Shown: one piece after another, positions 10,631-19,476 of the stretch | Layout: the number at the start of each line of letters is the position of its first letter | How positions within the stretch are numbered: position 1 is the stretch's first letter | Source: JADKAV01 sp963769435 | GTDB taxonomy: Bacteria > Actinomycetota > Actinomycetes > S36-B12 > UBA10799 | Reading direction: 5' to 3' | Length of the DNA: 64,000 nucleotides | Assembly (NCBI GenBank): GCA_963769435.1 | Contig: CAVYLN010000002.1 | Span: 1,860,001 to 1,924,000 of the forward strand | Position numbers and translations under genes: made by a program | The notes under the pieces: model-generated | The model's database searches: none | What the model was told of the DNA's origin: nothing | What the model saw: only the letters and a program-made list of their open reading frames with translations

Positions 10631-12376
10631 ATGAAGGTCATGGCCCAGATGGGCATGGTGATGAACCTCGACAAGTGCATCGGGTGTCACACGTGTTCGG
10701 TCACCTGCAAACAGGCGTGGACCAACCGGGCCGGCGTCGAGTACGTCTGGTTCAACAACGTCGAGACGCGTCCCGGCCAGGGTTATCCGCGCACGTACCA
10801 GGACCAGGAGAAGTGGAAGGGTGGCTGGGTCCGCACCAAACGCGGGAAGCTGAAACTGCGCTCCGGCAGTCGCTGGCATCGTCTGGCCACCATCTTCACG
10901 AACCCGAAACTGCCCGAACTCAAGGACTACTACGAGCCGTGGACCTACGAGTACGACAACCTCATCTCGGCGCCGCTGGGTGAACACACCCCCGTCGCGC
11001 GACCCAAGTCACTCATCACGGGCAAGCCCATGAAGATCGAGTGGTCGGCGAACTGGGACGACGACCTGAGCGGCGGGCCGGAACTGGCCGTGCACGACCC
11101 GGTGATCAAGAAGATCAAGGACCAGGTCGGTGACCGGGTCAAGATGGAGTTCGAGCAGGCCTTCATGTTCTACCTTCCGCGCATCTGCGAGCACTGCCTG
11201 AATCCGGCGTGCGTGGCCAGTTGCCCATCCGGTGCGATGTACAAGCGCAGCGAGGACGGCATCGTGCTGGTCGACCAGGACGCCTGCCGCGGGTGGCGCA
11301 TGTGTGTCACCGGCTGCCCGTACAAGAAGGTCTACTTCAACCACCGCACCGGCAAGGCGGAGAAGTGCACGATGTGTTACCCGCGGATCGAAGTGGGGCT
11401 GCCGACCGTCTGCTCCGAGACGTGCGTTGGGCGGTTGCGCTACATCGGGCTGTTCCTCTACGACGCCGACCGGGTCACCGAGGCCGCCGCGACGGAGAAC
11501 GAGCAGGACCTCTACGAGGCACAACTCGATCTGATCCTTGATCCAGATGACCCGCAGGTAGCGGCCCAGGCCCAGCGTGATGGCATCCCGGCGGACTGGT
11601 TGGACGCCGCCCGACGCTCGCCGGTGTACGCCCTGGCCAAGAAGTACAAGGTCGCGCTGCCACTGCATCCGGAGTACCGCACCATGCCCATGGTCTGGTA
11701 CATCCCGCCGCTGTCACCGGTGGTCGACGCGCTGCGCGAGACGGGCAACGACGCCGAGGATGCGGGCAATCTGTTCGGTGCGCTCAACGCGTTGCGCATC
11801 CCGATCGAGTACCTGGCCGAGTTGTTCACCGCCGGTGACGTGGTCCCGGTGAAGAGCAGTTTGGGGATCCTGGCGGCGATGCGTGCGTTCATGCGCGACA
11901 GCAACCTGGAACGCCCGACGAATGCGAGCATCCCGGCGGCGGTGGGTTTGACCGAGGAGGAGATGTTCGCGCTCTACCGCTTGCTGGCCATCGCCAAGTA
12001 CGAGGACCGGTACGTGATCCCCGAGGCGCACACCGAGACCGCGCAGAACCTCGAGGAGTTGGCCTGTTCCCTTGACTATGACGGTGGTACGGGCATGTAC
12101 GAACAGGGACCGTTCGGGGAGGCGTCGGGCCGTCCCACACCGGTGGCCGTCGAGACGTTCCACGCGCTGGCCCAGCGACAGGGCACGGACACGATTGTGT
12201 CGGCCGACGACGAGCGGGCCAAAGTGAACCTGCTGAACTGGGACGGCCGTGGGGTACCACTGGGTATGCCGACAATGCCGTCGAAGGGGGCCACTACGGA
12301 AACTCCCGGCGACCGGGCTGCGGCCAGTACTCCTCTGCGGCCGGACGACGCCACCGACGGTGGTGACCGCGCATGA
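10631..12376 (+). CDS. narH: Respiratory nitrate reductase beta subunit NarH
   Basis: The iron-sulfur electron-transfer subunit, intact at 581 residues. Four Cys clusters are visible: CIGCHTCSVTC near residue 16, CEHCLNPACVASCP, CRGWRMCVTGCP and CTMCYPR, with CSETCVG beyond. The Trp in CRGWRMC replaces a Cys, as in other NarH proteins, and marks the [3Fe-4S] cluster. The ATG at 10631 has GGAG upstream; an in-frame Met five residues later (MAQMGMVMNLDKC) is an alternative start. The tail after about residue 555 is variable and acidic. Electrons pass from NarI haems through NarH to NarG. The stop overlaps narJ (ATGA). Confidence 0.98.
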   Translation: MKVMAQMGMVMNLDKCIGCHTCSVTCKQAWTNRAGVEYVWFNNVETRPGQGYPRTYQDQEKWKGGWVRTKRGKLKLRSGSRWHRLATIFTNPKLPELKDYYEPWTYEYDNLISAPLGEHTPVARPKSLITGKPMKIEWSANWDDDLSGGPELAVHDPVIKKIKDQVGDRVKMEFEQAFMFYLPRICEHCLNPACVASCPSGAMYKRSEDGIVLVDQDACRGWRMCVTGCPYKKVYFNHRTGKAEKCTMCYPRIEVGLPTVCSETCVGRLRYIGLFLYDADRVTEAAATENEQDLYEAQLDLILDPDDPQVAAQAQRDGIPADWLDAARRSPVYALAKKYKVALPLHPEYRTMPMVWYIPPLSPVVDALRETGNDAEDAGNLFGALNALRIPIEYLAELFTAGDVVPVKSSLGILAAMRAFMRDSNLERPTNASIPAAVGLTEEEMFALYRLLAIAKYEDRYVIPEAHTETAQNLEELACSLDYDGGTGMYEQGPFGEASGRPTPVAVETFHALAQRQGTDTIVSADDERAKVNLLNWDGRGVPLGMPTMPSKGATTETPGDRAAASTPLRPDDATDGGDRA

Positions 12377-12993
12377 ACAGGCACGACATGGCGGTGACAC
12401 GGTTGGCCTCCTCCTGGCTGCTCTGGTACCCCGACGAGCGGCTGTTCGAGCGGCTTCCCGACATCCGGCCGGCGGTCGCGGAATTGCCCGCGGCGGCCGG
12501 CGATCCGCTTGTGGCTTTCCTCGGCTGGGTCGACGAGCAGGACCCGATGGACCTCGCCCGCGAGTACGTTACGACCTTCGACATGCGTCGCAAAGCCTGC
12601 CCGTACCTGACGTACTGGACGCACGGCGACACCCGCAATCGGGGCCTCGCCATCCTGCACTTCAAGCAGGCCTACCTCGCTGCGGGATTCGATGCCGGTG
12701 ACGCCGAGTTGGCAGACCACCTCGCGGTCGTACTCGAATTCGCCGCGATCGGCGACCCTCTGACCGGTGACGCGCTGTTGGCCGAACATGTGGCCGCTGT
12801 CGGTCTGCTGCACTCGGCCCTGGAATCCATGGGCTCGCCGTATTCCCTGGTGCTGGAGGCGATCGTGGCCACCCTGCCGCAGGTGGATGCCCAGATCCGT
12901 GAGCGGATGGCGGCGATCGCGACACATGGGCCCCCGGCCGAAGAGGTTGGCCTGGAACCGTTCGGAATCAGCGTGGGAGGAGTGCGCCGATGA
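12373..12993 (+). CDS. narJ: Nitrate reductase assembly chaperone NarJ
   Basis: NarJ is a cytoplasmic TorD-like helical chaperone that binds the NarG N-terminus while cofactor is inserted and holds the complex off the membrane until it is mature. The 206-residue protein has the expected start (ASSWLLWYPDERLFERLP), the conserved EYVTTFDMRRKACPYLTYWT segment, and a hydrophobic helical second half. It is intact and overlaps both neighbours by four bases, implying coupled translation with narH and narI. It is not part of the final enzyme. Confidence 0.95.
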   Translation: MNRHDMAVTRLASSWLLWYPDERLFERLPDIRPAVAELPAAAGDPLVAFLGWVDEQDPMDLAREYVTTFDMRRKACPYLTYWTHGDTRNRGLAILHFKQAYLAAGFDAGDAELADHLAVVLEFAAIGDPLTGDALLAEHVAAVGLLHSALESMGSPYSLVLEAIVATLPQVDAQIRERMAAIATHGPPAEEVGLEPFGISVGGVRR

Positions 12994-13787
12994 GCGCCAT
13001 TGAGATCGTTTCGGTCGCGGCAATGCAGGAGGCAGCCGGTCAGGGCACACTGAGCACGGCCGAGATCCTCCTCTGGGACGTCCTTCCCTACGTCACGATC
13101 GCCGTGTTCGTGGTGGGGTTGGTCTGGCGGTACCGATACGACAAGTTCGGCTGGACGACCAGGTCGAGCCAACTGTACGAGAAGAAGCTGATCCGAATCG
13201 CCAGCCCGCTGTTCCACTTCGGGATTCTGGCCGTGCTGATGGGTCATGTGGTGGGGCTGCTGATCCCGCAGACATGGACCGATGCCCTCGGCGTCTCTGA
13301 GTCGATGTACCACTTCTTCGCCGTGTTGCTCGGAGCGTTCGCCGGGGCGGCGACGCTCACCGGCATCGTGTTGCTGATCTATCGCAGGCGCACCGTCGGT
13401 CCGGTCTTCAGCGCGACGACCAAGAACGACAAGGTCATGTACCTCTTCCTCACCGCCGCGATCATCCTGGGCGTCATCGCCACGATGTCCGGCGCAGGGG
13501 TGCTCGGCGAGGGCCACAACTACCGGGAGATGTGTCGGTGTGGTTCCGCTCGATCTTCTACCTGCAGCCGCAGGCTGAACTCAAGGCAGCAGCTCCGTTG
13601 GCCTTCAAAGTCCACGCCCTGGCCGGGATGGCCCTGTTCATGGTGTGGCCGTTCACGCGGCTGGTGCATGCTTTCAGTGCTCCGGTCGGCTACGTCTTCC
13701 GGCCGTACGTGGTCTACCGCGACCGTGGGCCGCACGACGCGGGCAACCGGCGCACGGCCCGGATGGGAGAAGGTCGGGGGCCCGTGA
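12990..13787 (+). CDS. narI: Respiratory nitrate reductase gamma subunit NarI (frameshifted)
   Basis: The membrane cytochrome b subunit that oxidises menaquinol and passes electrons to NarH. Five transmembrane helices are visible. The four haem-b ligands are present: H76 and H86 in FHFGILAVLMGHV (ten apart, as H56/H66 of E. coli) and a second pair 18 apart in VHALAGMALFMVWPFTRLVH. Two opposite single-base errors, near 13533 and 13750, move the last third out of frame and back; the natural C-terminus reads RPGWEKVGGP. Its stop overlaps the GTG start of the next gene (GTGA). Confidence 0.95.
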   Translation: MSAIEIVSVAAMQEAAGQGTLSTAEILLWDVLPYVTIAVFVVGLVWRYRYDKFGWTTRSSQLYEKKLIRIASPLFHFGILAVLMGHVVGLLIPQTWTDALGVSESMYHFFAVLLGAFAGAATLTGIVLLIYRRRTVGPVFSATTKNDKVMYLFLTAAIILGVIATMSGAGVLGEGHNYREMCRCGSARSSTCSRRLNSRQQLRWPSKSTPWPGWPCSWCGRSRGWCMLSVLRSATSSGRTWSTATVGRTTRATGARPGWEKVGGP

Positions 13788-14581
13788 CAGCAGACATCGG
13801 AGCGCAGCCGCGCGGCGTACGCAAGTGGCGACTGGCGATCCCCGGGCAGCACGGCGCGTGGGCCTTCCTGGTCGTACCGCTCGCCCTGGGGTTCGTGGTG
13901 GTGGGGTGGTCCGTGCCGGCGGCGGTCTTCGCGGTGGCGTGGATCCTGGCCTACCCGGCCAGCTACTACCTCGGCCGGGCTGTCGTGGTGCGGTGGCGGC
14001 GGGGGAGTTGGACACGTTTGGCACGCCGGGAGATGCGCGATGCGGTGCCCTGGATGGTCCTGGCCGCGGTGCCGTCGCTGGTGCTACTCACGATCCGCCC
14101 TTGGCTGCTCTGGGTCGGCGCCGTGCTGGTCGGCCTGTGGGCGGTGAGCCTCTGGCTGACCCGGACCGGCCACGAGCGGGGCGCGAGCAATGATCTGCTG
14201 CTTGTCGCGCAGGCGAGTCTGGCCGTGCCCCTGTTCTGGGCCATCGCCACCGACACCCCCGACCTCGGCATGGGCGATCCGGCGGCCGCAGACGCGTGGA
14301 CTGCCGCCTTCATCTGCCTGGTCTTCTTCACCGGCTCGGTGCTGCACGTCAAGTCACTCATCCGGGAGGCGGACGACCGGCGTTGGGCCACCGGATCCCG
14401 GCTCTTCCACGCCGCGGCGTTGTGGATGGGGCTGATCTCGCCGTGGCTGCTGCTGCCCTTCGGCGCCGCCGCGGTCCGCGCGTTCGCCGTGCCACCGGGT
14501 AGCAAACCGGCTGTGATCGGCGCGGTGGAGATCGTCGTGTCCGTTCTGGTGGTCGTTGGTGCCGCGATGGCACTCGGATAG
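13784..14581 (+). CDS. YwiC-like membrane protein
   Basis: A 265-residue integral membrane protein with about eight hydrophobic segments and the hallmark N-terminus IPGQHGAWAFLVVPLALGF of the YwiC family. Family members sit next to narGHJI in Bacillus and in actinobacteria, but their biochemical role is unknown; a quinone- or nitrate-linked membrane function is inference from context only. The GTG start overlaps the narI stop by four bases. In the present sequence the frame is also open into the middle of narI, which results from the narI frameshift and is not a real fusion. Confidence 0.85.
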   Translation: MTADIGAQPRGVRKWRLAIPGQHGAWAFLVVPLALGFVVVGWSVPAAVFAVAWILAYPASYYLGRAVVVRWRRGSWTRLARREMRDAVPWMVLAAVPSLVLLTIRPWLLWVGAVLVGLWAVSLWLTRTGHERGASNDLLLVAQASLAVPLFWAIATDTPDLGMGDPAAADAWTAAFICLVFFTGSVLHVKSLIREADDRRWATGSRLFHAAALWMGLISPWLLLPFGAAAVRAFAVPPGSKPAVIGAVEIVVSVLVVVGAAMALG

Positions 14582-14586
14582 GAGAG

Positions 14587-14899
14587 ATGATGCTTGAGAT
14601 CGCAGCAGAGCAAATGCGTATCGCCCGCGCCAGCGAGTCGGGCCGCAGCGCGGTCACGGTGTTCCGCGGGGACATGCTGTCCCAGACGGTGCTGGCGCTC
14701 ACCGAGGGTTCCGCACTCGCCGAGCACGAGAACCCCGGCGAGGCGACTCTGCAGGTGGTCACCGGTCGGATCGAACTCACGGCCGACGACCAGACGCTCG
14801 TGGTCGGGGCTGGCGAACTTGTGCCGATTCCGGCCTGCCAGGCATTCGGTCGCCGCACTCGTCGACAGTGCCATCCTGCTGACCGTCGCACGTCGGTAG
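14587..14899 (+). CDS. Small cupin-domain protein (frameshifted)
   Basis: About 103 residues with a single cupin fold: GSALAEHENPGEATLQVVTGRIEL forms the first motif (metal-binding His and Glu) and ELVPIPPARHSVAALVDS the second. Restoring the sequence needs one frame change near 14838, after which it ends ILLTVARR. The start is one of two adjacent ATG codons behind GGAG. It follows the YwiC-like gene by five bases and is probably the last gene of the nar transcript. Substrate or ligand is unknown; small stand-alone cupins of this kind are often sensors or metal-binding accessory proteins. Confidence 0.8.
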
Positions 14900-14979
14900 C
14901 CCTGCGGCGACCCGCGCGTGAATCTGCCGGGTCCCGCAGGCTCCGCGCACTACACTCGCGGGGTGGAAGGGGGTACCGG

Positions 14980-15366
14980 GTGAACTTCGAGAAGGTCGTC
15001 TTCGGCTTCTTCGTCGTACTCGCGGCGACCCTGAACTTCGGCTTCTTCCTCGGTCCGCTGGACGACCCGGCGGTGCACAACGCCACGGAACTGTTCGCCG
15101 CGGTGGTCGTCAACCTGATCGCACTGGTGATGAAGTTCGGTGACCGGACACAGATCGGCGCCGTGCATCTGGCGACGAGCCTCGTGGCCAGTCTGCAGTT
15201 GGTGGCCGCAGCAGGTCTCTGGTCGTACTACAACAACATCGCCGAGGGGCCGCTGAGTGCTGAGCAGATCTCCAGTGTGGTGTCGCTGTCAGGAGGCGCG
15301 CTGCTCGCCAACATCATCTCGGTGACCCTGCTGGTGGTGGAGACCGTCTCGTTCCGGAGGCAGTGA
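14980..15366 (+). CDS. Small four-helix membrane protein, DUF6394-like
   Basis: A 128-residue protein starting at GTG 14980 behind GGAAGGGG. It has an N-terminal helix (VVFGFFVVLAATLNFGFFLG), the motif HNATELFAAVVVNLIALVMK, then FGDRTQIGAVHLATSLVASL and a final helix. This pattern resembles the DUF6394 family, often found beside TrkA-N potassium channels. The downstream channel gene starts four bases after its stop, so the two are almost certainly cotranscribed and the protein may be a channel partner. No catalytic residues are evident. Confidence 0.75.
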   Translation: MNFEKVVFGFFVVLAATLNFGFFLGPLDDPAVHNATELFAAVVVNLIALVMKFGDRTQIGAVHLATSLVASLQLVAAAGLWSYYNNIAEGPLSAEQISSVVSLSGGALLANIISVTLLVVETVSFRRQ

Positions 15367-15369
15367 CCA

Positions 15370-17108
15370 GTGGCCGATGCGCAGGCCCCCGTGCGGCGGA
15401 TCGCACCTGTCGGCCCATCGACCACGGCGATCTTCCTGGTGCTGCGGCGCATGCGCGCCCCGCTGATCGTGCTGATCAGCCTGTTCTCCGTGAGCATCGC
15501 CGGTCTCACGCTGATGCCCGGCGTGGACGCCGACGGCCAGCCGTGGCGCATGGACCCGTTCGAGGCCTTCTACTTCATGAGCTACACGGCGACCACTATC
15601 GGCTTCGGCGAGATCCCCTACCCGTACACCACGGCGCAGAGGGCGTGGGTCATCGTCACGATCTACCTCAGCGTGGTCGCGTGGGCCTATGCGATCGGGT
15701 CGGTCCTGGCGCTGCTGCAGGACCGCGGATTCAAGGAGGCCATGGGGCTCCAGCGCTTCGAGCGCCGTGTCCGGCGCCTTCGCGAGCCGTTCCTGATCAT
15801 CGCCGGTTTCGGTCAGGCCGGTCAGGTCGTCGCCAGGAGCCTCGACCGCACCGACCACCGGATGGTGGTCCTGGACGTCGAACCGCAGCGGATCGAGGCG
15901 CTGGACCTCGCCGCCTTCAAGTCCGACGTGCCTGGTCTGGCGGCCGATGCCAGCAACCCGTTCGAACTGCGCCGTGCGGGGCTCAACCACAAGGACTGTG
16001 CGGGGATCATCGCGCTGACCAACGACGATGAGGCGAACCTGGCGATCGCCATGGCGGCCAGCCTGCTGCGGCCCGACCTGCCGGTCGTGTGCCGCACGTT
16101 GGAGGACGGCCTCATCGAACGGATACGGGCGTTCGGCGAACCGATGGTCGTCGATCCGTTCAACCTTTTCGGTGATGAGTTGATGCTGGGCGTCAGGGCC
16201 CCGCAGACCGCGCGGTTGATCGGATGGCTCACTTCCGACAGCGGTACCGAGTTGCCGGCGGGCATGACGGTGCCACAACAGGGTCGGTGGGTCATTTGCG
16301 GCTTCGGACGGTTCGGTGGACATCTTGCAGCGGATCTGCGCAGACAGGGGATCCCCGTCACCGTCGTGGACCCGGACGCAGGCCAGGGCGACGGGCGTGG
16401 AGGTGATCGTCGGTGACGCCACCGACCCTGAGGTGCTCGGCCGAGCACGACTGCACGACGCGGTGGCGACTCGCGGCGGCCACCGACAACGACACGTCGA
16501 ACCTGTCGGTGCTGGCCGCCGCGCGCAGGGCGAACCCCGGACTGTTCCTCGTGGCGCGTCAGAACGATCCGTCGAACGCGCCGCTGTTCGAGGCGCTGCA
16601 CGTGGAGTCCGTTCTCGTCCCGACCCGCCTGGTCGCGCACGAGGTTCTTGCCCGGATCAGTGATCCCACCCTGTGGCGCTTCGTGCAGGAGGCGCAGCGA
16701 CGTAGCGACGACTGGTCGGCCGAACTGCTCGACCGGCTCACCTCGGCTGTGCTGGCACGCTTCGCCCGGAGCATCTGGACGCTGCCCATCGACGCCCACG
16801 GTGCACCGTCGGTCACGGCCTTTCTCGCGCATGCGGACGTCACGGTGGGACGGCTGCTGCGCGATCCGCAGGACCGGGATCGAACCCTGGATGTGGTTCC
16901 GCTGATGATCGAACGCGGCCACGACGTGATCCTCACCCCGGGTGACGACGAACCCGTCCACCCGGGTGATGTGCTTCTGCTGACCGGCATGCCCTACGAC
17001 CGCCGGGCGCTGGACACCACGGTCAGCGTGCCCGCCGCCACCGAGTACGTGCTGACCGGGCAGCGGGTCGGCCAGTCGTGGCTGTGGCGCACCCTCGTCG
17101 ACCGCTGA
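15370..17108 (+). CDS. Two-RCK potassium channel protein (frameshifted)
   Basis: A voltage-insensitive two-helix channel module (residues ~25-120) carries the selectivity filter TATTIGFGEI. It is followed by a first RCK/TrkA-N domain (FLIIAGFGQAGQVVARSL, dinucleotide-binding G-x-G-x-x-G) and a second one (WVICGFGRFGGHLAADL), then a C-terminal TrkA-C-like segment. Total length is about 578 residues. Single-base errors near 16380 and 16470 break the second RCK domain. The protein should gate K+ flux in response to nucleotide or ion binding to the RCK ring. It starts with GTG immediately after the small membrane protein. Confidence 0.9.
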
Positions 17109-17120
17109 TTGGATGGCCGT

Positions 17121-17895
17121 GTGAGAGTCAGCGGCCTGTTCGTCTACCCGGTGAAGTCCGGTGCCGCGGTGGCTGTGGACGACTGGCCGCTGGTGGGTCG
17201 GGATGGCCCACGACCGGGAGTACATGGTCGTGGACGACGACGGCACGTTCCTGACCCAGCGCGAGGTCCCGGCACTGGCACTGGTCCAGCCCGTGCTCGG
17301 CGAACCGTTCGCGTCTCCACGGCGCTCGGCGATGCGCACGGTCGACCGACGCCGACATGCGGTCGGTCCGCGTGTGGGAGCACACCGGACCCGCGATCGA
17401 CTGCGGGGATGGGGTCTCGGCACTGCTCAGTGACTTCCTGGAGCGCCCGTGCCGGCTGGTCCGGCTTGCCCCCGACCACCATCGACCCACCGAACTGGGG
17501 GGCGGTCAGGTGGGCTTCGCCGACGGCTATCCGTTGCTGCTCGACCTCCGAGTCGTCGCTGGCCGACCTCAACGCCCGGTTGCCCACGGCCCTTCCGATG
17601 GACCGCTTCCGCCCGAACGTGGTCATCGAGGGGGCCGAGGCCTTCGCCGAGGACACCTGGGCCACGATCCAACTCGGGAGCGTGCGTGTGGATGTGGTGA
17701 AACCGTGCGCGACGCTGTGCGATCACGCGCGTCGATCAGGCGACCGGGCTGCGTGGGGACGGTGAGCCGTTGCGCACGCTCGGGACGTTCCGCAAGGCCA
17801 AGGGCGGGGTGATGTTCGGGCAGAACGCCGTCCACCGGGACCTCGGCACGCTGGCGGTCGGCGACGAGGTCAGGGTCGTAGAACGGCGATCGTGA
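17121..17895 (+). CDS. MOSC domain protein with N-terminal beta-barrel (frameshifted)
   Basis: An YcbX/mARC-like protein: N-terminal MOSC_N (VSGLFVYPVKSGAAVAVDDW), then the MOSC domain with MDRFRPNVVIEGAEAFAEDTW and the cysteine-bearing VKPCARCAITRVD, reconstructed across a single-base error near 17712. That Cys binds molybdenum in the family. Such proteins reduce N-hydroxylated compounds or carry sulfur for molybdenum cofactor. At least four frame changes are needed (near 17200, 17310, 17545 and 17712). The 3' end overlaps the convergent methyltransferase gene by 26 bases. Its presence fits the molybdenum-rich context. Confidence 0.82.
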
Positions 17896-18460
17896 AGGGC
17901 TGCTGCGACTGCCACGGGGTGGTGTGGATCCGTCGATCCTCACGCACCAGCGTCAGGTCCAGTGTTCTGGCCAGGTCTTCGGGCGCGTAGCGCTGCACCG
18001 GAAGTCCGCTGCACGTCTGCGGGCCATCCGGGGCAAACGTGCAGATCACCGCGAACCCATCCGGGCGCAGGCCCGCGTGGAGGTGCTCGCGGTACGCCTG
18101 TTGATCCGACGGATCGGTGAGGAAGTGGAAGACGGCGCGATCGTGCCAGACCCGTACTGGCTCGGACGGGTGGAAGTCCACCGCGTCGCATTGCACGAGA
18201 GTGACGGCATCGCCGAGCCGTCCGGCCAGCGCGTCCAGTGCGCTCTCGGAGACGTCCACGGCCGTCAGATCGCGAAAGCCCCGCGCGTGCAGACTGTCCA
18301 GGAGCATGGACGAGCCGGAGCCGATGTCGACGATCGGATCGTCCGGGTCGGGATCGAGGTCGGTGATCAGGTCGACCCACAGATCCTGCTCGCCCTGCCA
18401 CCAGCTGACGTCCTGGCCCTTGGTCGCGTGGACCTGCTCCCAGTGAGTGGTGGTGTCCAG
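17870..18460 (-). CDS. Class I SAM-dependent methyltransferase, possible CTG start
   Basis: A 196-residue Rossmann methyltransferase. Motif I is DPIVDIGSGSS, motif II DLTAVDVSESALDAL, followed by LVQCDAVDF and the WHDRAVFHFL segment. No ATG, GTG or TTG lies upstream of the SAM-binding motif in this frame. A CTG at 18460 with a perfect AGGAGG seven bases before it is the best start; a miscalled ATG or GTG is the alternative. The reading frame from there to the stop is intact. Substrate is unknown; the family resembles thiopurine/tellurite-type small-molecule methyltransferases. It follows the DUF2249 gene on the same strand. Confidence 0.8.
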   Translation of the reverse strand: MDTTTHWEQVHATKGQDVSWWQGEQDLWVDLITDLDPDPDDPIVDIGSGSSMLLDSLHARGFRDLTAVDVSESALDALAGRLGDAVTLVQCDAVDFHPSEPVRVWHDRAVFHFLTDPSDQQAYREHLHAGLRPDGFAVICTFAPDGPQTCSGLPVQRYAPEDLARTLDLTLVREDRRIHTTPWQSQQPFTIAVLRP

Positions 18461-18772
18461 TCGGGGTCCTCCTGCGGGGCAGGGCCTTGGTCGACGTTCC
18501 AGCTAGCGCCATTGTTCTGGCCCTGCTCGAGGTAGGTGACATCGAAGCCGGCGTCGTAGCGCTTGTCGATCTGGGCCAGCAGGGGCAGCGGCTCGTGCGG
18601 TGCGATCAGCTGCATGGCGGTTCCGAGCTTCAGCGAGTCCAGGGCGCCGAAGATGGCGGCGTGCCGGACCGCGTGCGGAATCGTCCGGGCGTCGAGTACA
18701 GGATCGCCCGTGTTCGTCTCGCCGCAACGGCAACTGCTTCTGGCGGATGTGACAGGGAGGCTGAGTGGTCAT
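18367..18772 (-). CDS. DUF2249 domain protein (frameshifted, end uncertain)
   Basis: The recognisable domain runs DPVLDARTIPHAVRHAAIFG, ALDSLKLGTAMQLIAPHEPL and FDVTYLEQGQNNGASWNV, the pattern of DUF2249 proteins, small cytoplasmic proteins often linked to denitrification and nitric oxide responses. The ATG at 18772 gives an N-terminal extension (MTTQPPCHIRQKQLPLRR) in a different frame, requiring one shift near 18710; a later start is possible. The current frame runs 94 bases into the methyltransferase start, so the true stop is probably just before 18460 and has been lost to an error. It is divergent from the second SufR-like regulator. Confidence 0.65.
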
Positions 18773-18799
18773 GATGCTGAATTTACTACACTTTGTTAC

Positions 18800-19465
18800 G
18801 TGATTAATGGCCCAGCCCCCGCCCGGCGTGCGGCGGTCGCCGGACTTCGACGCACGTACCCGAGTGCTGAGTTCCTGGACACCGTCGACGGTGCGACGGT
18901 CTCGGAGACGGCCCACGCTCTCGGCTGCACGAGAACACTGCGAGGGCACATCTGAAGGCGCTGGTCGCCGACGGTCTGGCCGACGGTGAGAAGCAGCCGT
19001 CTCGCGGCAGGGGTCGGCCCGCCACGCGCTATCGGGCGGGGGTGTGGTCAAAGGCGGACCCGGCGGTCCGCGACTACGCCCACTTGGCGACCGCCCTCGC
19101 GACCTTCGTTGCGACCACGAGTCCTGATCCTGCGGGCGACGCGAGGATGGCCGGTGCCACGTGGGGGGCCGCCATGGTTGAGGGCCGACGACCGGAGAGT
19201 CGCCGGCAGGCCCGTCGCGAAGTGATCGCGGTCCTGGACGATCTCGGGTTCGATCCGAAAGCCGATGCGGGTGCCACGTCGGCCGCGCTTCGCCGGTGCC
19301 CTCTCCTGGACGTGGCCCGGACGCACACCGAGGTCGTCTGCCAGGTGCACCTCGGTCTCTGTGCAGGGGGCTATGCACGAAATGGGCCACGACACCCCCG
19401 ATGCCCAGCTCTTGCCATTCGCCGAACCTGGGGCCTGCAGGTTGGTTCTGTCGCGAGGGCAGTAG
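18800..19465 (+). CDS. Second SufR-like three-Cys HTH regulator (frameshifted)
   Basis: A paralogue of the nar regulator at 6 kb. The HTH reads DGATVSETAHALG, then (after a break near 18930) ENTARAHLKALVADGLADGE. The C-terminal domain carries C-x13-C (CPLLDVARTHTEVVC) and a third Cys in EPGACRLVL, reached after another break near 19375. These three Cys match the SufR cluster ligands in order and spacing. Start is GTG 18800, only 27 bases from the divergent DUF2249 start. By analogy it senses redox state or NO and controls the flanking DUF2249 or molybdoenzyme genes. Confidence 0.75.
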
Positions 19466-19476
19466 TGAACGCACCA

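Noticed and set aside
12076..13050. 324-codon leftward open frame over narH-narJ
   Set aside because: Opposite to two intact, well-conserved genes and without family features; a product of high GC at third codon positions.
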